From Mytilisepta virgata (Eukaryota; Mollusca; Bivalvia; Mytilida; Mytilidae): a stretch of 64,000 nt of DNA. Shown in pieces: positions 22,140 through 33,513 of this stretch; positions within the stretch are counted from its first letter, which is position 1, and each line of letters begins with the position of its first letter. The translations under genes were made by a program, and so were the position numbers. The notes below the pieces were generated by a model that was given only the letters and a program-made list of their open reading frames with translations, searched no databases and was not told the origin of the DNA. The stretch lies in the NCBI GenBank assembly GCA_028015205.1, contig CM051517.1, positions 57,287,455 through 57,351,454 on the forward strand, read 5' to 3'.

Positions 22140-22580
22140 AAAACAAATAAAATTCTGAATTTAGCAAAGTTGTCGGATCACTGAGATCTTCATCAGTGCT
22201 GTCGAGTTGCGAAATGACTAATTAATTACATGTAGAAAACAATATGGATAATCGTGATCTTGATCTTGATCCTCTTGTGTAGCAACGCATGTAAACAAAA
22301 ATTAAAATAAATAATCCTTTAACATAAGGTAGAGAATTATTTTACAGAATTATAACATCATTGCAAATGAAAAAGTACACGAAAAAAAATAAAATAAATA
22401 AAGCACTTGGAAATAACAATAAAAAGGGATTATTCAATATCTGTATCAATTGACAAATAAATTTATTTCTTTTTATTTATCCCCTTGGATATAAGGTGCC
22501 TAGTTCTTTTATCCAGAAGCTTTCTCTTGTCTGTCTTTCTTGATCACTCCAAATCAAATTTTGTTCTATAATAGAAACTT
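22140..22580 (-). repeat. probable 3' region of the Penelope-like element
   Basis: Non-coding stretch directly downstream (minus strand) of the GIY-YIG-like fragment. It includes GACAGCACTGATGAAGATCT, a word typical of Penelope-like element untranslated regions as I recall. No ribozyme fold could be confirmed. Confidence 0.35.
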
Positions 22581-24222
22581 TCATTTTACCAAAGTCCCCA
22601 GGATTGTGTCCAGTCGACCGAAAGTGTTGGCTGACGGGTAGAAAGTCTTTCTTCTATGGCCGTTCATACTTTTGTTGAAAGCTTGCTTACTTTCTCCAAT
22701 GTACTGATTACAAATCCCACACTCCAACATGTAGATCACGTTGCTTGATTTGCAGTTCACAGTGCAAAATATTTTGTAATCTTTGGCTGTTGTGTGACTT
22801 TTAAAGCTCTGTGTACATATCATCTTGGAGCAAGTCTTACACCTTTTGTCTGAACAAGCCTGACATTGGCCAGTTGATGACGACAACTTGCTAGTGATAT
22901 CAGCTCGTACAAGAATGTCTTCAGTCAGGCTTTTCGGTCATCGGAACGCCATAACTGGGAGTTCTGGGAAAAGTCTGGAAATGTCGGGGTGTTTTTCGAA
23001 TTATTTCCAGTGTGTCATGATGGTATTAGAGACATTGTGAAGGCTAGGGTGGTATGTTGTAACGAACTGTATTCTGTTGGTGGTGTCTTTTTCTTTATAT
23101 TCTAAGAGACTGTCTGTACTGAAGCGGTTAGCTTTTTTTAAGCCGTCTTGTATGCGTTGATGTGTATACCCTCTATTTTGAAGATGACCACGTAGTTCAC
23201 CAAGACGTTGTGTTGTTGTTATTGGAGAGGAACAGATGCGTTTAACTCGGAGAGCCTGGCTATATGGGATACTGTCGTAGCAGTGTTTAGGATGACAACT
23301 GCTTGGTGGCAGATATAGATGTTTGTCAGTAGGTTTGGAATAAACATCGGTGGACATTACTCCATCTTCTAATGTTGTATTTGTATCGAGGAAATAAATT
23401 TTAGTCTCGGATATTTCATGGGTGAATTTCATTGATGGGTGGACACTGTTTGCATGATCGACAAAGACGTTCAATTTTTCTTCGGCATCTGTCCACTTCA
23501 TGTCAAAATCATCTACAAATCTATACAAAGACAATGGCTGTGTTTCCGAAGATTCCAAAATTTGTTTTTCTAGTTTCCCGTTAAAGATGTTAGCATACGA
23601 CGGAGCCATTTTCGTTCCCATAGCTGTGCCATTCACCTGTAAGTATAGTGTTCTCCATTGAAATTATTATGTTTGAGGACCAAGGTTAACATCTCAACTA
23701 AGCATTCAGTAGGGGGTTATTGAATGGTCCGTTTTTTCCAGATTTCCTTACAAACAAGGATGTCGTCATCGAGTGGTATGTTGGTGTACAAGGAAGTCAC
23801 GTCCATGGAGACCACGTACGAGGGTGTTATGAGGAAGAGGATTCAAGCTTTTCATCTTTTTTAGATAATCGGTGGTATCGTGTATGTTAGATGGTAAAGA
23901 TTCAATATGTGGCCGAAGAAGGAAATCCAAGAATTCCGATGTCTTTTCTGTTGGGTGACCATTTGCTAAGACAATATATAGGTCTTCCTGGGTTATTTTT
24001 CTTGTGGATTTTAGGCAGAAGATAAAATCGACCAGCTTTAGATTTTTTCGGGCGTAAGATATTCGAAGGTGTCATAATCGATGTAGCCTTTGTCATGCAT
24101 ATCTTGAAGCTTGCAGTTATCTTTTGCGCAAATTCAATGGTAGGATCTGACGTCAGCTTTTGATAAAACCTAGCGTCAGAGAGCTGGCGTTCTGCCTCTT
24201 GGATGTAGTCAACTTTGTCCAT
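22581..24222 (-). pseudogene. Penelope-like retroelement, broken into at least three frames
   Basis: Minus strand, in order: an N-terminal piece (GRFYLLPKIHKKNNPGRPI) at 24,222-23,902; the RT palm and C-terminal part at 23,636-23,001 with MGTKMAPSYANIF, the catalytic box as YRFVDDF, FLDTNTTLEDGVMSTDVYSK and PTDKHLYL; and a GIY-YIG-like piece at 22,886-22,581 (IYMLECGICNQYIGESKQ). This is the domain order of Penelope-like elements, RT then GIY-YIG endonuclease. Frame breaks near 23.65-23.9 kb and 22.9-23.0 kb and the altered GIY-YIG first motif make it inactive. Confidence 0.8.
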
Positions 24223-24383
24223 TACAACTACTATCGTTTGTAAACATTATATTTGGTACCCAAATCGTCTATAGATAGGTTGTAAATATTTTTTACCCCA
24301 GTTTTTAAATAACTTTCGGAAAAACAGCTCCACCTGGCGTTAGTTCAACATCCTATTCCATGTTCAACCCGTATTTTATTTTA

Positions 24384-24800
24384 CAATGTTGTTATCTCCC
24401 TTTCTTATGCGTGATATTGTAAAATACTATTTAATTTTAGATATCTTACATATTTATTTCTGTACGCTTAAAATGTAATCAAAATTTTTACAATTTCAAT
24501 AATTAAAATAGAATTATAAATATTTGATGATATTATTAACAAAAAATTGAAACTTTTACTTTAGTACAATACCGTTTAGTATTAATATTTGAATGATTAT
24601 TTATTTCATTTGGCTCACTGCATTGATGCACATCTGCATATTTAAAATATGCACATCTACATTTCACTTTTTTGGATCTAGTCACTGCATATGTAGTGTA
24701 TACATTAGTACGAAGTAGGTTATAAATATATTTCCTGTATCCGGCCCTTTTTGGATTAGTCTCTCGAATTATTAGACGAACGACTGTGTAATGAAAAAGG
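24384..24800 (+). repeat. dispersed repeat D, copy 1
   Basis: TTGTTATCTCCCTTTCTTAT, then TATTTGATGATATTATTAAC, ATACCGTTTAGTATTAATAT, GCACATCTGCATATTTAAAA and TGTATCCGGCCCTTTTTGGA. The same order recurs at 34,945-35,420, 39,480-39,740 and 56,390-56,900. At 39.5 kb the copy abuts LINE ORF1, so it may derive from a LINE 5' region or be an independent MITE. Confidence 0.75.
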
Positions 24801-24866
24801 AAATATTCGTAAAACATTTACATTTAATACATGTCCTTTTTGGTATGTGGTGCCTTTGAAAAGATA

Positions 24867-26408
24867 CACTGAACCGCAAAAGAAACGTCGCACAAAATGA
24901 CATGTTCACATACATTTATTTCAAAGTGACATTTATATATTTTAAATTAATTTTTACAAAATTTAATGAATGATTTACAGTCTTTTGGTTACAATGTTCA
25001 CAAAAACGTCACAATTGTCGCAACGTCACATGTTTTCAATGCTGTGCTCCCACGTCCGTTAATAACGTGTATGTCCTCCACCGGCACCAATTACTGCGGC
25101 ACATCTTCGGTACATGGAGTTGATGAGCCAATTAATAAACGCCATCGGAATACGTGCCCATACTCTCTGAAACGCTTGTGAAAGTTCAGCTGCAGTTGTC
25201 GGACTTGGCTGCTCATTATTCAACAGTCTTTGAACTTCGTCCCATAAATGTTCAATAGGGTTTAAATCTGGACTCAAAGCCGGCCAATCCATAACATTAA
25301 TGTTATTCTGCTGTAGGAAGTCTCTTGTGGCTCTTGCGATATGCGCACGTGCATTGTCCTGTTGGAAAGTCTTGTTTTGATGACGTGCGAAATGGGGCTG
25401 AACATGGGGTGTCAAGACTTTGTCGATGTAACGGGCAGCTGTTACGCCATTTCCTCTGCCTGGGCCAAGGTTCTGAAAGATGACTGGACCAAGTTTAACG
25501 TTAAGGCCGATTCCACCCCATACCATGATGCTAGGTCCTCCCCACGCGTCTGTTTCCAGAATGCAGCTGTCTTCGTAACGTTCCCCGCGTCTTCTCCACA
25601 CTCTGGTTCTGCCATCGGCTGTTGAAATGCAGTAACGGCTTTCGTCAGAGAAGATGATGTTACGCCATTGTCGATTTCGCCAATTCTGTCGCTGAGTGGC
25701 CCACTGAAGACGAGCTTGACGGTGTCGAGGAGTAAGAATAGGTCCTCTTGCTAGACGGCGACATCTCATGTTTCTAGCAGCTAATCGCCGACGAACCGTA
25801 TCATCACTTATGGGTCGTCCATGTGTTCCAACAGTATTTCTGGCAGTTTCGGCAGCTGGGGTGAACCGATTCATCAAATGGTGACGAACAATGCCTCTAT
25901 TCTGTCTAGGGGTAGTGACTTGGGGTCTACCACTCCGTGGACGGTCATTTGTGCTGTTTGTTGCATTGTACCGTGTCCGTAGACGTTCAATTGTTCGAAC
26001 AGCATAGTTGAAGTCGTTGGCAATAACTCTGGCAGATTGCCCAGCATCCAATCGACCAATGGCCTGTTCTCTCTGTTGTGGAGTCAGACGTGGCATAGCT
26101 TCTGTGTCAAAACTGATACTAACACTCTTTAATTTTCTCCGGCCTTTTATACCCATAAAGGAGCATGAATTTCACGAACATTTAAGATTTAAGAAAAATT
26201 ACCGCCAAGTGTGTCCCACGAGCGGTTTTAGGTACGGTCGCTCTACGATATCAACTGAAAATTATTCAACCGAAAATTTAATTCACAGGTAATTTAATCT
26301 TACCTGGTGATGTAATCGTAATACTGATTATATAAAAATCATTAATTAATATTTATTTTGAATTTTGCTAACATTTTGAAAAAGCGACGTTTCTTTTGAG
26401 GTTCAGTA
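24867..26408 (-). mobile_element. complete Tc1/mariner transposon
   Basis: Ends CACTGAACCGCAAAAGAAAC and GTTTCTTTTGAGGTTCAGTA are inverted repeats of about 25 bp with two mismatches, flanked by TA at 24,865-24,866 and 26,409-26,410. The 1,542-bp interior holds a single intact transposase on the minus strand. Nothing in the sequence shows it to be dead. Confidence 0.9.
25059..26096 (-). CDS. Tc1-like transposase (DD34E), intact
   Basis: 345 residues from the MPRLTPQQREQAIGR start; the open frame extends 20 codons further upstream, but MPRLT is the start usual in this family. N-terminal helix-turn-helix pair (AIGRLDAGQSARVIANDFN, then a second HTH ending near PISDDTVRRRL). Catalytic D in FSDESRY, D in FQQDNARAH, and E in PDLNPIEHLWDE with 34 residues between the second D and the E, hence DD34E. 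The length is that of full Tc1 transposases (about 340) and no stop or frameshift is seen. It cuts and pastes its own element at TA sites and acts in the nucleus. Confidence 0.95.
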   Translation of the reverse strand: MPRLTPQQREQAIGRLDAGQSARVIANDFNYAVRTIERLRTRYNATNSTNDRPRSGRPQVTTPRQNRGIVRHHLMNRFTPAAETARNTVGTHGRPISDDTVRRRLAARNMRCRRLARGPILTPRHRQARLQWATQRQNWRNRQWRNIIFSDESRYCISTADGRTRVWRRRGERYEDSCILETDAWGGPSIMVWGGIGLNVKLGPVIFQNLGPGRGNGVTAARYIDKVLTPHVQPHFARHQNKTFQQDNARAHIARATRDFLQQNNINVMDWPALSPDLNPIEHLWDEVQRLLNNEQPSPTTAAELSQAFQRVWARIPMAFINWLINSMYRRCAAVIGAGGGHTRY

Positions 26409-26410
26409 TA

Positions 26411-27132
26411 TATCGTCATTATAATACCAAGATTTCTGGTGTTTTTTTAATTGAACATTGATTCTCTTGTTGGATCATTGATAGACCATCAGGTAAATTT
26501 GTTCAAACTTTTTGTCCATTTGAACTGCATGCTGTCCTTTCTATTTATATGTGTGTTCTGGCACTTGATCATTATTCTAGTCTTTATATGATGATGGGAA
26601 AATTGGGACCACAATTTGATGGTTTCCTTTTGAAATTATTTTCTAGGGACCAGACCTTGAACAATTTGGCCACCGTTACTAAACCAGAGGCTCCCGGGAT
26701 TCTGTATCGTCCACCTGATATTGACATTGTTCATTGCTAAAGGTCCTTGAAATTAACACCCATGCCATGTTTGGTTTCAATCCATACAGTAATTTTCAAG
26801 AAGACGCCGTTTGTATGTAATTCCCATAGGGTCCTATGTTAAACTAAGCCTTCCTCTGACGACCATTTTACCTAGACCTAATACGAATTTTCTAAAGAAA
26901 TTGTTTCAGTTTTCTGCCGTCAAAATTGGGAACGATTTACCTTCTAGTCTTTAAAATTGTGCTAATTTAAATTTGTTTTTTTTTCTAAAGATGTAATCAT
27001 TTATTGATATATTTATTTATATATGAACATTATTGGATATATGTAATATGCATGTGTATATTATAATATATATATTGTACTTATTGTTTCTCTGAGCGCC
27101 TCAATGAAAATTAGACTTGCTCTAATTGCGTC
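26411..27132. other. no gene recognised
   Basis: A plus-strand 63-codon ORF near 26,549 shows no family motif. The text around 26,600-26,940 is less AT-rich and may be an old retroelement piece, but I cannot name it. Confidence 0.35.
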
Positions 27133-29142
27133 AGTAGTATATAGGAGGTTTTCAAGTCGCATTTGTGGAGGAGGAGCCGGATATGACGTCACCGGAAGTA
27201 GTGGAATTTCCCGCCAATTTTCTTTATTTGTTAAGTCAAGTGCTGGGACCCGGATGTGAAGGCTGCACCGGATGTGAAGGCTGTGACCGGTGTCGGCTGC
27301 GCATGTGTAGCCGGAACCGGAAGTAGTGGATTTTCCGCTCATTTTCCATTATTTGTTCACAGAAGTGACGTCAGTCACGTGCTTGGACGCGGCAGTGTCG
27401 TCTGCAATGCTTGACCGGAATTAGAATTGGGTTATCTTCCCTTTTCTCCGCGCTTTTCACCCCGGGTGATGTCTTCCGTTTGTTCAAAGGAGGTCCAATG
27501 GTAGCGTTGGATTATGTCCCCTTACCTGCAGCTGATGCTGTCACCGTTAGGTCAATGTAGCAGTGTCCTTAGCAACCGCCTTAGCAACGGTTGTCCATTT
27601 CATTGCTCTGTGCTGATCAACGCCCCTCTTCTCTTGCTTCTTGCTGCTCATCACTGCTCTTCTCTTGCTCTTCGCTGCTCATCGCTGCTCTATGCTGCCC
27701 ATCGCTGCTCTTCGCTGCTCATCTCTGCTCTTCGCTGCTCATTTCTGCTCTTCGCTGCTTATCGCTGCTCTTCGCTGCTCATCTCTTGCTCTTTGTTGCT
27801 CATCGCTGCTCTTCTCTTGCTCATCGCTGATCTTCGCTGCTCTTCTCTTGCTCTTCGCTGCTCTTCTCTTGCTCTTCGCTGCTCTTCTCTTGCTCTTCGC
27901 TGCTCATCGCTACTCTTTTTCTTACTCATCGCTGCACTTTGCTGCTCTTCTCTTCCTTTTTACTGCTCATCGCTGCTCTTCTCTTGCTCTCTGCTGCTCT
28001 TCTCTTGCTCTCCGCTGCTCTTCTCCTGCTCATCACGGCTCTTCTCTTGCTCTTTGCTGCTCATCGCTGCTCTTCTCTCGCTCTTTACTGTTCATCGCTG
28101 CTCTTCTCTTATTCATCGCTGCTCTTCTCTTGCTCTTCGCTGCTCTTCGCTGCTCTTCTTTTGCTCTTTGGTGCTCTTCGCTACTCTTCTCTTGCTCTTC
28201 GCTACTCTTCTCTTGCTCTTCGCTGCTCTTCTATTGCTCTTCACTGCTTATCGCTGCTCTTCTCTTGCTCATCGCTGCTCATCTCTTGCTCTTCTCTTGC
28301 TCTTCGCTGCTCTTCTCTTGCTCTTCACTACTCGTCGCTGCTCTTCTCTTGCTGATCACTACTCATCGCTGCTCTTTCTTTTTCATCACTGCTCATCGTT
28401 GCTCTTGCTCTTTGCTGCTCATCGCTCCTCTTCTCTTGCTCTTCACTGCTCATATCTACTCATCACTGCTCTTCTCTTGCTTATCACTGCTCATCTCTTG
28501 CTCCCTGCTGCTTATCCTTGCTCTTCTTTTGCTCTTGTGGTCATCTCTTGCTCCATGCTGCTCTTCGTTGCTCTTCTCTTGCTCGTCACTGCTCATCGCT
28601 GCTCTTCGTGGCTCTTCTCTTGTTCTTCGCTGCTCTTCACTGCTCTACATTTGCTCAACGCTGCTCTTCTCTTGCTCATCGGTGCGCTTCGCTGCTCTTC
28701 TCTTGCTCATCGGTGCGCTTCGCTGCTCATCTCTTGCTCCGGGCTCCGGGCTCCGGGCTGTTCATCGCTGCTCATCGCTGCTCTTCTCTTGCTCTTCGCT
28801 GCTCATCGCTGCTCTTCTCTTGCTCTTCGCTGCTCATCGCTTCTCTTCTCTTACTATTCGCTGCTCTTCTCCTGCTCTTCGCTGCTCATTGCTGCTCATC
28901 GCTTCTCTTCTATTGCTCATCACTTCTCTCCAAGAGCAAGAATAGAGCAGACATGAGTTGCATAGAATAATGAAATGGACAGCCGTTGCTAAGGAGGTTG
29001 CTAAGGACACTCTTCCATTGACCTAACGGTGACAGCATCAGCTGCAGGTAAGGGGACATTATCCAACCCTACCATTGGACCTCCCTTGAACAAACGGAAA
29101 AACGCAAAGAAAAATGGCGGGAAATTCTACTACTTCCTGGGA
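27133..29142. mobile_element. non-autonomous Polinton-related inverted-repeat element
   Basis: The left end AGTAGTATATAGGAGG matches the Polinton's AGTAGTATATGGGG. It is followed by the same ETS/CRE/E-box motif mixture (ATGACGTCACCGGAAGTAGT, TTCCCGCCA, GACGTCAGTCACGTG). The inner left block 27,500-27,600 (CCTTACCTGCAGCTGATGCT, CCTTAGCAACCGCCTTAGCA) is inverted at 28,965-29,060, and the outer block returns at 29,110-29,142 (ATGGCGGGAAATTCTACTAC), where the right end is cut short. The inner blocks also match the Polinton at 55,390-55,480. The interior is a minisatellite, with no Polinton gene. Confidence 0.8.
27600..28935 (+). repeat. heptamer-based minisatellite (GCTGCTC/TTCTCTT/GCTCTTC), about 1.3 kb
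   Basis: Degenerate tandem array of 7-bp words, often arranged as 21-bp GCTGCTCTTCTCTTGCTCTT-type units, with GCTCATC variants and a short GGGCTCC triplet near 28,740. Because 21 is divisible by three the array stays open in all frames, giving spurious proteins of 480 and 434 codons made of SSLLFSCSSL-type repeats. Inverted smaller arrays occur at 39,833-40,152 and 55,275-55,385. Confidence 0.92.
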
Positions 29143-29909
29143 GACCCTTTACATAAAGAATTTATTATTATTATTATAGCGAGCGCAGCATATGCATTTT
29201 CTATATATGGGTCATTTAGAAAAGTCATTGCTTAATCGGGGCAGCCATATTGTGCTACATACTAAGGCTAGAAAAGGTTTCGTTCGCAGAAACGGAAGTA
29301 AGTAAAGTAAGGGAAATAATTTGCTTCAAATTCTAATTTTAGAGTCAGAATCGTGATATCGGAAATGAGTTTCTGGAAAGGGCTGTGCTCGTATCATTGG
29401 CCACTCCAACATCATATTATTATATTATTATATACATGTATGTATCATGGATGAAAGATCGGCACCAAAGTAACAACACTTGGTCAGAACGTCATAATGA
29501 ACATTCATGCTATGATTTCAATCCATTCACTGGTTCTCTAGAAGATTTTTGTATGCATTTCCCTTATGTTCCTTTGTGTTTATGCTGTTACAGACTGAAA
29601 TGGACCAGCTCGTAAAATATCCTTTAAGTCTTTGAAATTCTTTAATATCCACATTTGATTGATACCACTTCTTGAACAGCTTATCTCACAATAACTTTGG
29701 AGGCCCGTTTTGACAGCTGTTAAAATAGAAGTTAGAAGTTGGGACAATGGCTTGGTGGAAGACTTGACAGAGCTATAAAGCGTTGTTTATATGGACACTT
29801 ATGTAACTTGGGTATCCAGTACAAGGTAGGAAGATTACAATCATCATCTTTGATGGAAATACCAAAATAACGATAAAGCCGATCTATGATTTTCGGTTAT
29901 TTCTTACTT
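29143..29909. other. no gene recognised
   Basis: Mixed AT-rich sequence with an ATT microsatellite near 29,160 and an ATATT run near 29,400. No supported coding exon. Confidence 0.35.
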
Positions 29910-30612
29910 TTAAAGTGTAGTAGCTTTATCGGTAGGATTGCCAAGTGAACTAGCAATCCCTAGTTCATTAATCAAGCATTGAATATAGTTGTTTTTGCAT
30001 ACAAAAAGGGTGTTATTAGGGGCCTTACCTGCAGGAACAACATGTTTGTCATGAATGGCGGAAAATGTCTTGGCAGCATCAGGGTTGATGAAGACTGATA
30101 TTCCTTTTTTACTCATAGACCTAAGTTTATCATTTCGGACTTGAATTCTCTCTCTTGCTCACCTTTTGGCCATTTTCTGGCATAGTCCTCCACAGCATCC
30201 ATCGGTAGATAGGACCTTTTGCAAGGACATCAAGAAGTGATTCATTGTCTATGATATTTAAGTCTCCTGTGATGACATGGCCAACAGGACTATATTTGAA
30301 TGGAAAACTGTTGCATGAACAATCAGGGGGCTTAGCTTTGAGATCGTCGGTGTTGAGGTCCTGCTATACACGTTTCTGACAGAATATTTTTGGTGCAATG
30401 GGTGTAGTATAGGTATAAGAAATAATGGGAACCGACTGATCTTTGAAATAAGGCGGAACCTTTAATCTGACCGCTTTATGGTGAATGATATTGCCAATAT
30501 TTAGGGCATCTAAACCTTTGTTGGCAAAAAAGAGTGGAATAAAATGGTTGTCTTGTTCAATTACATGTGTACAAACTGGTTTGAAAAGCTGGAGACGTCC
30601 AATATCCAACAC
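29910..30612 (-). pseudogene. Penelope-like reverse-transcriptase, N-terminal fragments
   Basis: Minus strand: a piece with AVRLKVPPYFKDQSVPIISY (30,612-30,364) followed by one with HDKHVVPAGKAPNNTLFVCK and NNYIQCLINELGI (30,116-29,910). These are N-terminal segments of the same bivalve reverse-transcriptase family as at 14.3-15.1 kb. Stops between the pieces and the missing RT core show decay. Confidence 0.6.
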
Positions 30613-31107
30613 AACAGATGTCAGTTTGTATTCACGTGAATTAGAATCAGTAGTTCTCTACTGTCTAAGCAGGCTTGATATAAAGTGTGTAGTTTTAGGA
30701 GGGGTAAAGAATATAATTTAGTGTATTGATAGAAACATCATGACATTGAGGCTTTGTACGGAAATGCTTCTTACATATATCATAGTTCCTCAGTCTACTG
30801 TGACATATAATCATGAGTATTCGTATTTTTACCAAAAATAGGCCAAAATGGACTAATAATGGAATATACAGGGACCAAAACGAGATTTGATTTATATGTG
30901 TTCATTTCTGACTTTACTTGTTTAATACTGTAAAAAATTGTCGCCCTTTTCTGTACCAATCACAAGACACAAATATATATATAGTTACAAAAACTAATTG
31001 ATGTTGCCATGACACCGTGCTAAAATCCGCTAAAATTAAAAACAAAATGAGTCAATCTTTAAAAATCTATCAGCACTATAGTTTACTTACTAACAAAAAT
31101 TATATTT
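30613..31107. other. no gene recognised
   Basis: AT-rich with no long ORF, between a retroelement fragment and a foldback element. Confidence 0.35.
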
Positions 31108-31539
31108 AAGGAATGTTTCCAATTTTTGAACAGGTTATACGATATAACCTGTTTTTGGTCGGTTTTTGAATGTCGTAAACTGACCCAAACCAGCTTATTT
31201 AACGATTGACTGTAATTTTTTTTCAGTCTATGAAGAAATAACCTCAAGCACGTGGTGCACACTAAAAAACCGCGTAGCGCGTTATTTGAAAGTGTGCACC
31301 ATGTGCGTTGAGGTTATTTCTAATAGACTGAAAACAAAATTACAGTCAATCCTTATAATTTAATTCCAAAGGTTGTTTGACGTCTAACACGTCGGGACTC
31401 CTTTTCACGACGTCATAGTAGAACAGAAAACTTAGTCTATGCTATGATAGACGGAAAAAAATTGACCAATCAAATGACGCGTTACATCCAATTTTAAATT
31501 ATTGAAGTATAACCTTTACAAAAATTGGAAACATTCCTT
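31108..31539. mobile_element. 432-bp palindromic MITE with inner palindrome
   Basis: Ends AAGGAATGTTTCCAATTTTT and AAAAATTGGAAACATTCCTT. The inner palindrome 31,205-31,350 has GAAATAACCTCAAGCACGTG and its inverse CATGTGCGTTGAGGTTATTT around ACCGCGTAGCGCGTT. One diverged inner arm also occurs near 2,070-2,120. Confidence 0.8.
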
Positions 31540-31799
31540 ATAATTTAATTTCCAAATCATTTTACAATGATTCCTCGATTCAAGCATCAATAATGACATG
31601 GGACTATTTTAATTTACAATTGGCAGATTAATCCGATGGTTATACAGAATAACCAACGTTGCTCTATGCTGTTCAGCCAATTAAAATACAGAATTCAAAT
31701 CAAATTAAATTATTGTCCATGCCATGACTCAGTTTACATCGTTGATGATTAGGAAATAGCTTCATCACATTTAGAGACTTGATAGAATACCTACTCTAT

Positions 31800-32078
31800 C
31801 GATTTTGTCATTGCATCCTAGGGGAATTGCAGTCCCCAAGGTGCGAATCCAGTATTCCTCTTTTTGTCTATACGTAAGTGTGCACTTAAATTAGGATTAT
31901 TGGTAGGATGGTAAATTTTCTCAATAATCCGGACTTTCATTGAAAGAATAGAATGGTCGGGTTGGTTGAAGTACTGGTAGACTTCGGGAAAATCGCTTCT
32001 GTGTAAAGCATACATCAAGTTCAATTTTGATGTATTTAGTTTTTGTTTATTAAACCCAAAGACTTGTTTACTTTTCAT
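31800..32078 (-). pseudogene. Penelope-like element, C-terminal fragment
   Basis: Minus-strand frame with FPEVYQYFNQPDHSILSMKV and RIIEKIYHPTNNPNL, a block I recall downstream of the GIY-YIG motif in bivalve Penelope-like proteins. It lies upstream of the N-terminal fragments at 30.6 kb, so it comes from another copy or a rearranged one. Confidence 0.55.
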
Positions 32079-32790
32079 TTATTTTTTTTTAATTTAATTC
32101 AGGAAAACAAATTATTTTTTTAATTATATTCACAATCAAAGATTTTTTTTCGCTTTATTTTCGATTCAAAATACTTTTTTCCAAAGAATTTGGAATCAAA
32201 CATTTTTTTCAGAGAAAAACCCATGCCCCCACAAAAGATGAATGGTCCGTGCCTAAATCATGACCTGTATATTTTCACACCACTATAATCTATATCTTAG
32301 CATTTATATTAGTAATATTGTTAATTTTATGTATCCCATCAACCCCATTGGGGTATAATTGTGCATTTATACGATAAAAAAATTATATCTAATGGCAGTA
32401 AATTTTATTCCGTTTTCTTTTTTAAATCAAGAAATCCTCAATATATTAAATCATATATCCTTAATTTGAAGGGTCAAGTAAAGAGTATAACATTAACTAG
32501 CTACAATAATGTAGCTCCTGTGACAACTTTTGACTCGGCGGAGCTACAAAGCGGTCCCATTACTCGTAATGGAGCAGCTGGGTGTGATTCACACCCTGGG
32601 GTTTTAGGCATATTTTCCACCTGTTTTGGTTCAAGAACTGTAAAAATATTATCTTTCTATCACTATCAGTTAAAATAAATCAACATACCATCACCTAACG
32701 GGAGATTTCCAAACCAGAAATCTGGAATTCAAAATTTTCATCCATGTTTTGAATTTTGTTTTCTTTTCGCTAAAGTCCTGTTCTAAATAA
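32079..32790. repeat. composite repeat debris
   Basis: Contains CACTATAATCTATATCTTAG, CAATATATTAAATCATATAT and the block CTACAATAATGTAGCTCCTG with GACTCGGCGGAGCTAC. Parts of this recur at 33,285-33,345 (inverted), 35,430-35,555, 58,430-58,480 (inverted) and 59,715-59,860. No gene. Confidence 0.55.
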
Positions 32791-32922
32791 GGAAGTTTCC
32801 AATGCCAAAATACTAGTTTTCCGCGATATTGTCAGTCGTGGTCGTCGTGAGGATTTCCATATAAGGTCAGACCACGTTATTCGTTATTGCCATACGTAAA
32901 AGTTGTTTTTCCTCCATTACGA

Positions 32923-33272
32923 GAAAATCGTGGTAGCGTGCTCGCCTCGAGTGCGGAAGGTCGCGGGTTCGATCCCCGGCCGGGTCAAACCAAACTGAGA
33001 CATTAAAATAAGTATTTGCTGCTTCTCTGCCAAGCACACGGCATATAGGAGTAAGAGCAAAGGACTGGTCGGCTCGGAGTCAGTATAATGTGTCCGAGTG
33101 GGGCGATATGTCTTTCTGCGGATATTTACCTTGTGAGCTAGCATGTTAAAAATCCGGCTTAGCGTGTCGGTCTAGTACAAAGCAGGGATCATATTCATAT
33201 CATATGAACATGTTCTCGTCATAATATGCACCTGGTTGCCACTGGACGTTAAACAATAATTCATCCATCCAT
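32923..33272 (+). mobile_element. tRNA-derived SINE (family A)
   Basis: Plus-strand copy: CGTGGTAGCGTGCTCGCC (A-box region), GGTCGCGGGTTCGATCCCCG (B box), body GCCAAGCACACGGCATATAG, tail CCACTGGACGTTAAACAATA. The head lacks its first bases compared with the copy at 4.8-5.2 kb. Confidence 0.78.
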
Positions 33273-33416
33273 ACATTGATGGTACCCCGTTGTAGCTCCA
33301 CCGAGTCAAAACTTGTCACAGGAGCAACATTATTGTAGCTAAACTTTATAATTAACCGGCGTGAACCTTTCTCAATTCCATTCAAAGGAATCAGAAATTT
33401 TATCAATAATGACAAT

Positions 33417-33513
33417 AATAAGGTATAGGAGCACCTCTAACATCGTGGGGCAACTATAAAAAAACCATTTTATAGTTGCCCCTCGATCTTCGAGGTGGCC
33501 CCTATACCTTATT
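33417..33513. repeat. 97-bp hairpin MITE
   Basis: AATAAGGTATAGG/CCTATACCTTATT ends; inner arms GGGGCAACTATAAAA and TTTTATAGTTGCCCC. Its right arm is the sequence immediately left of the Polinton (40,696-40,720). Confidence 0.8.

Noticed and set aside
22160..22210. Hammerhead ribozyme near a CTGATGA word in the Penelope-like 3' region
   Set aside because: No GAAA core at a suitable distance and no closing stems; the same check failed for the CTGATGA word near 62,860.
27514..28956. Open frames of 480, 434, 150 and 138 codons on the plus strand
   Set aside because: They translate the heptamer minisatellite; several overlapping frames are open at once because the 21-bp unit is divisible by three. 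Low-complexity SSLLFSCSSL repeats, no gene.
32923..33000. tRNA gene
   Set aside because: A and B boxes are present, but the acceptor and anticodon arms do not close and a SINE body and tail follow. Same for 5.1, 9.25, 10.15, 19.05 and 40.55 kb.
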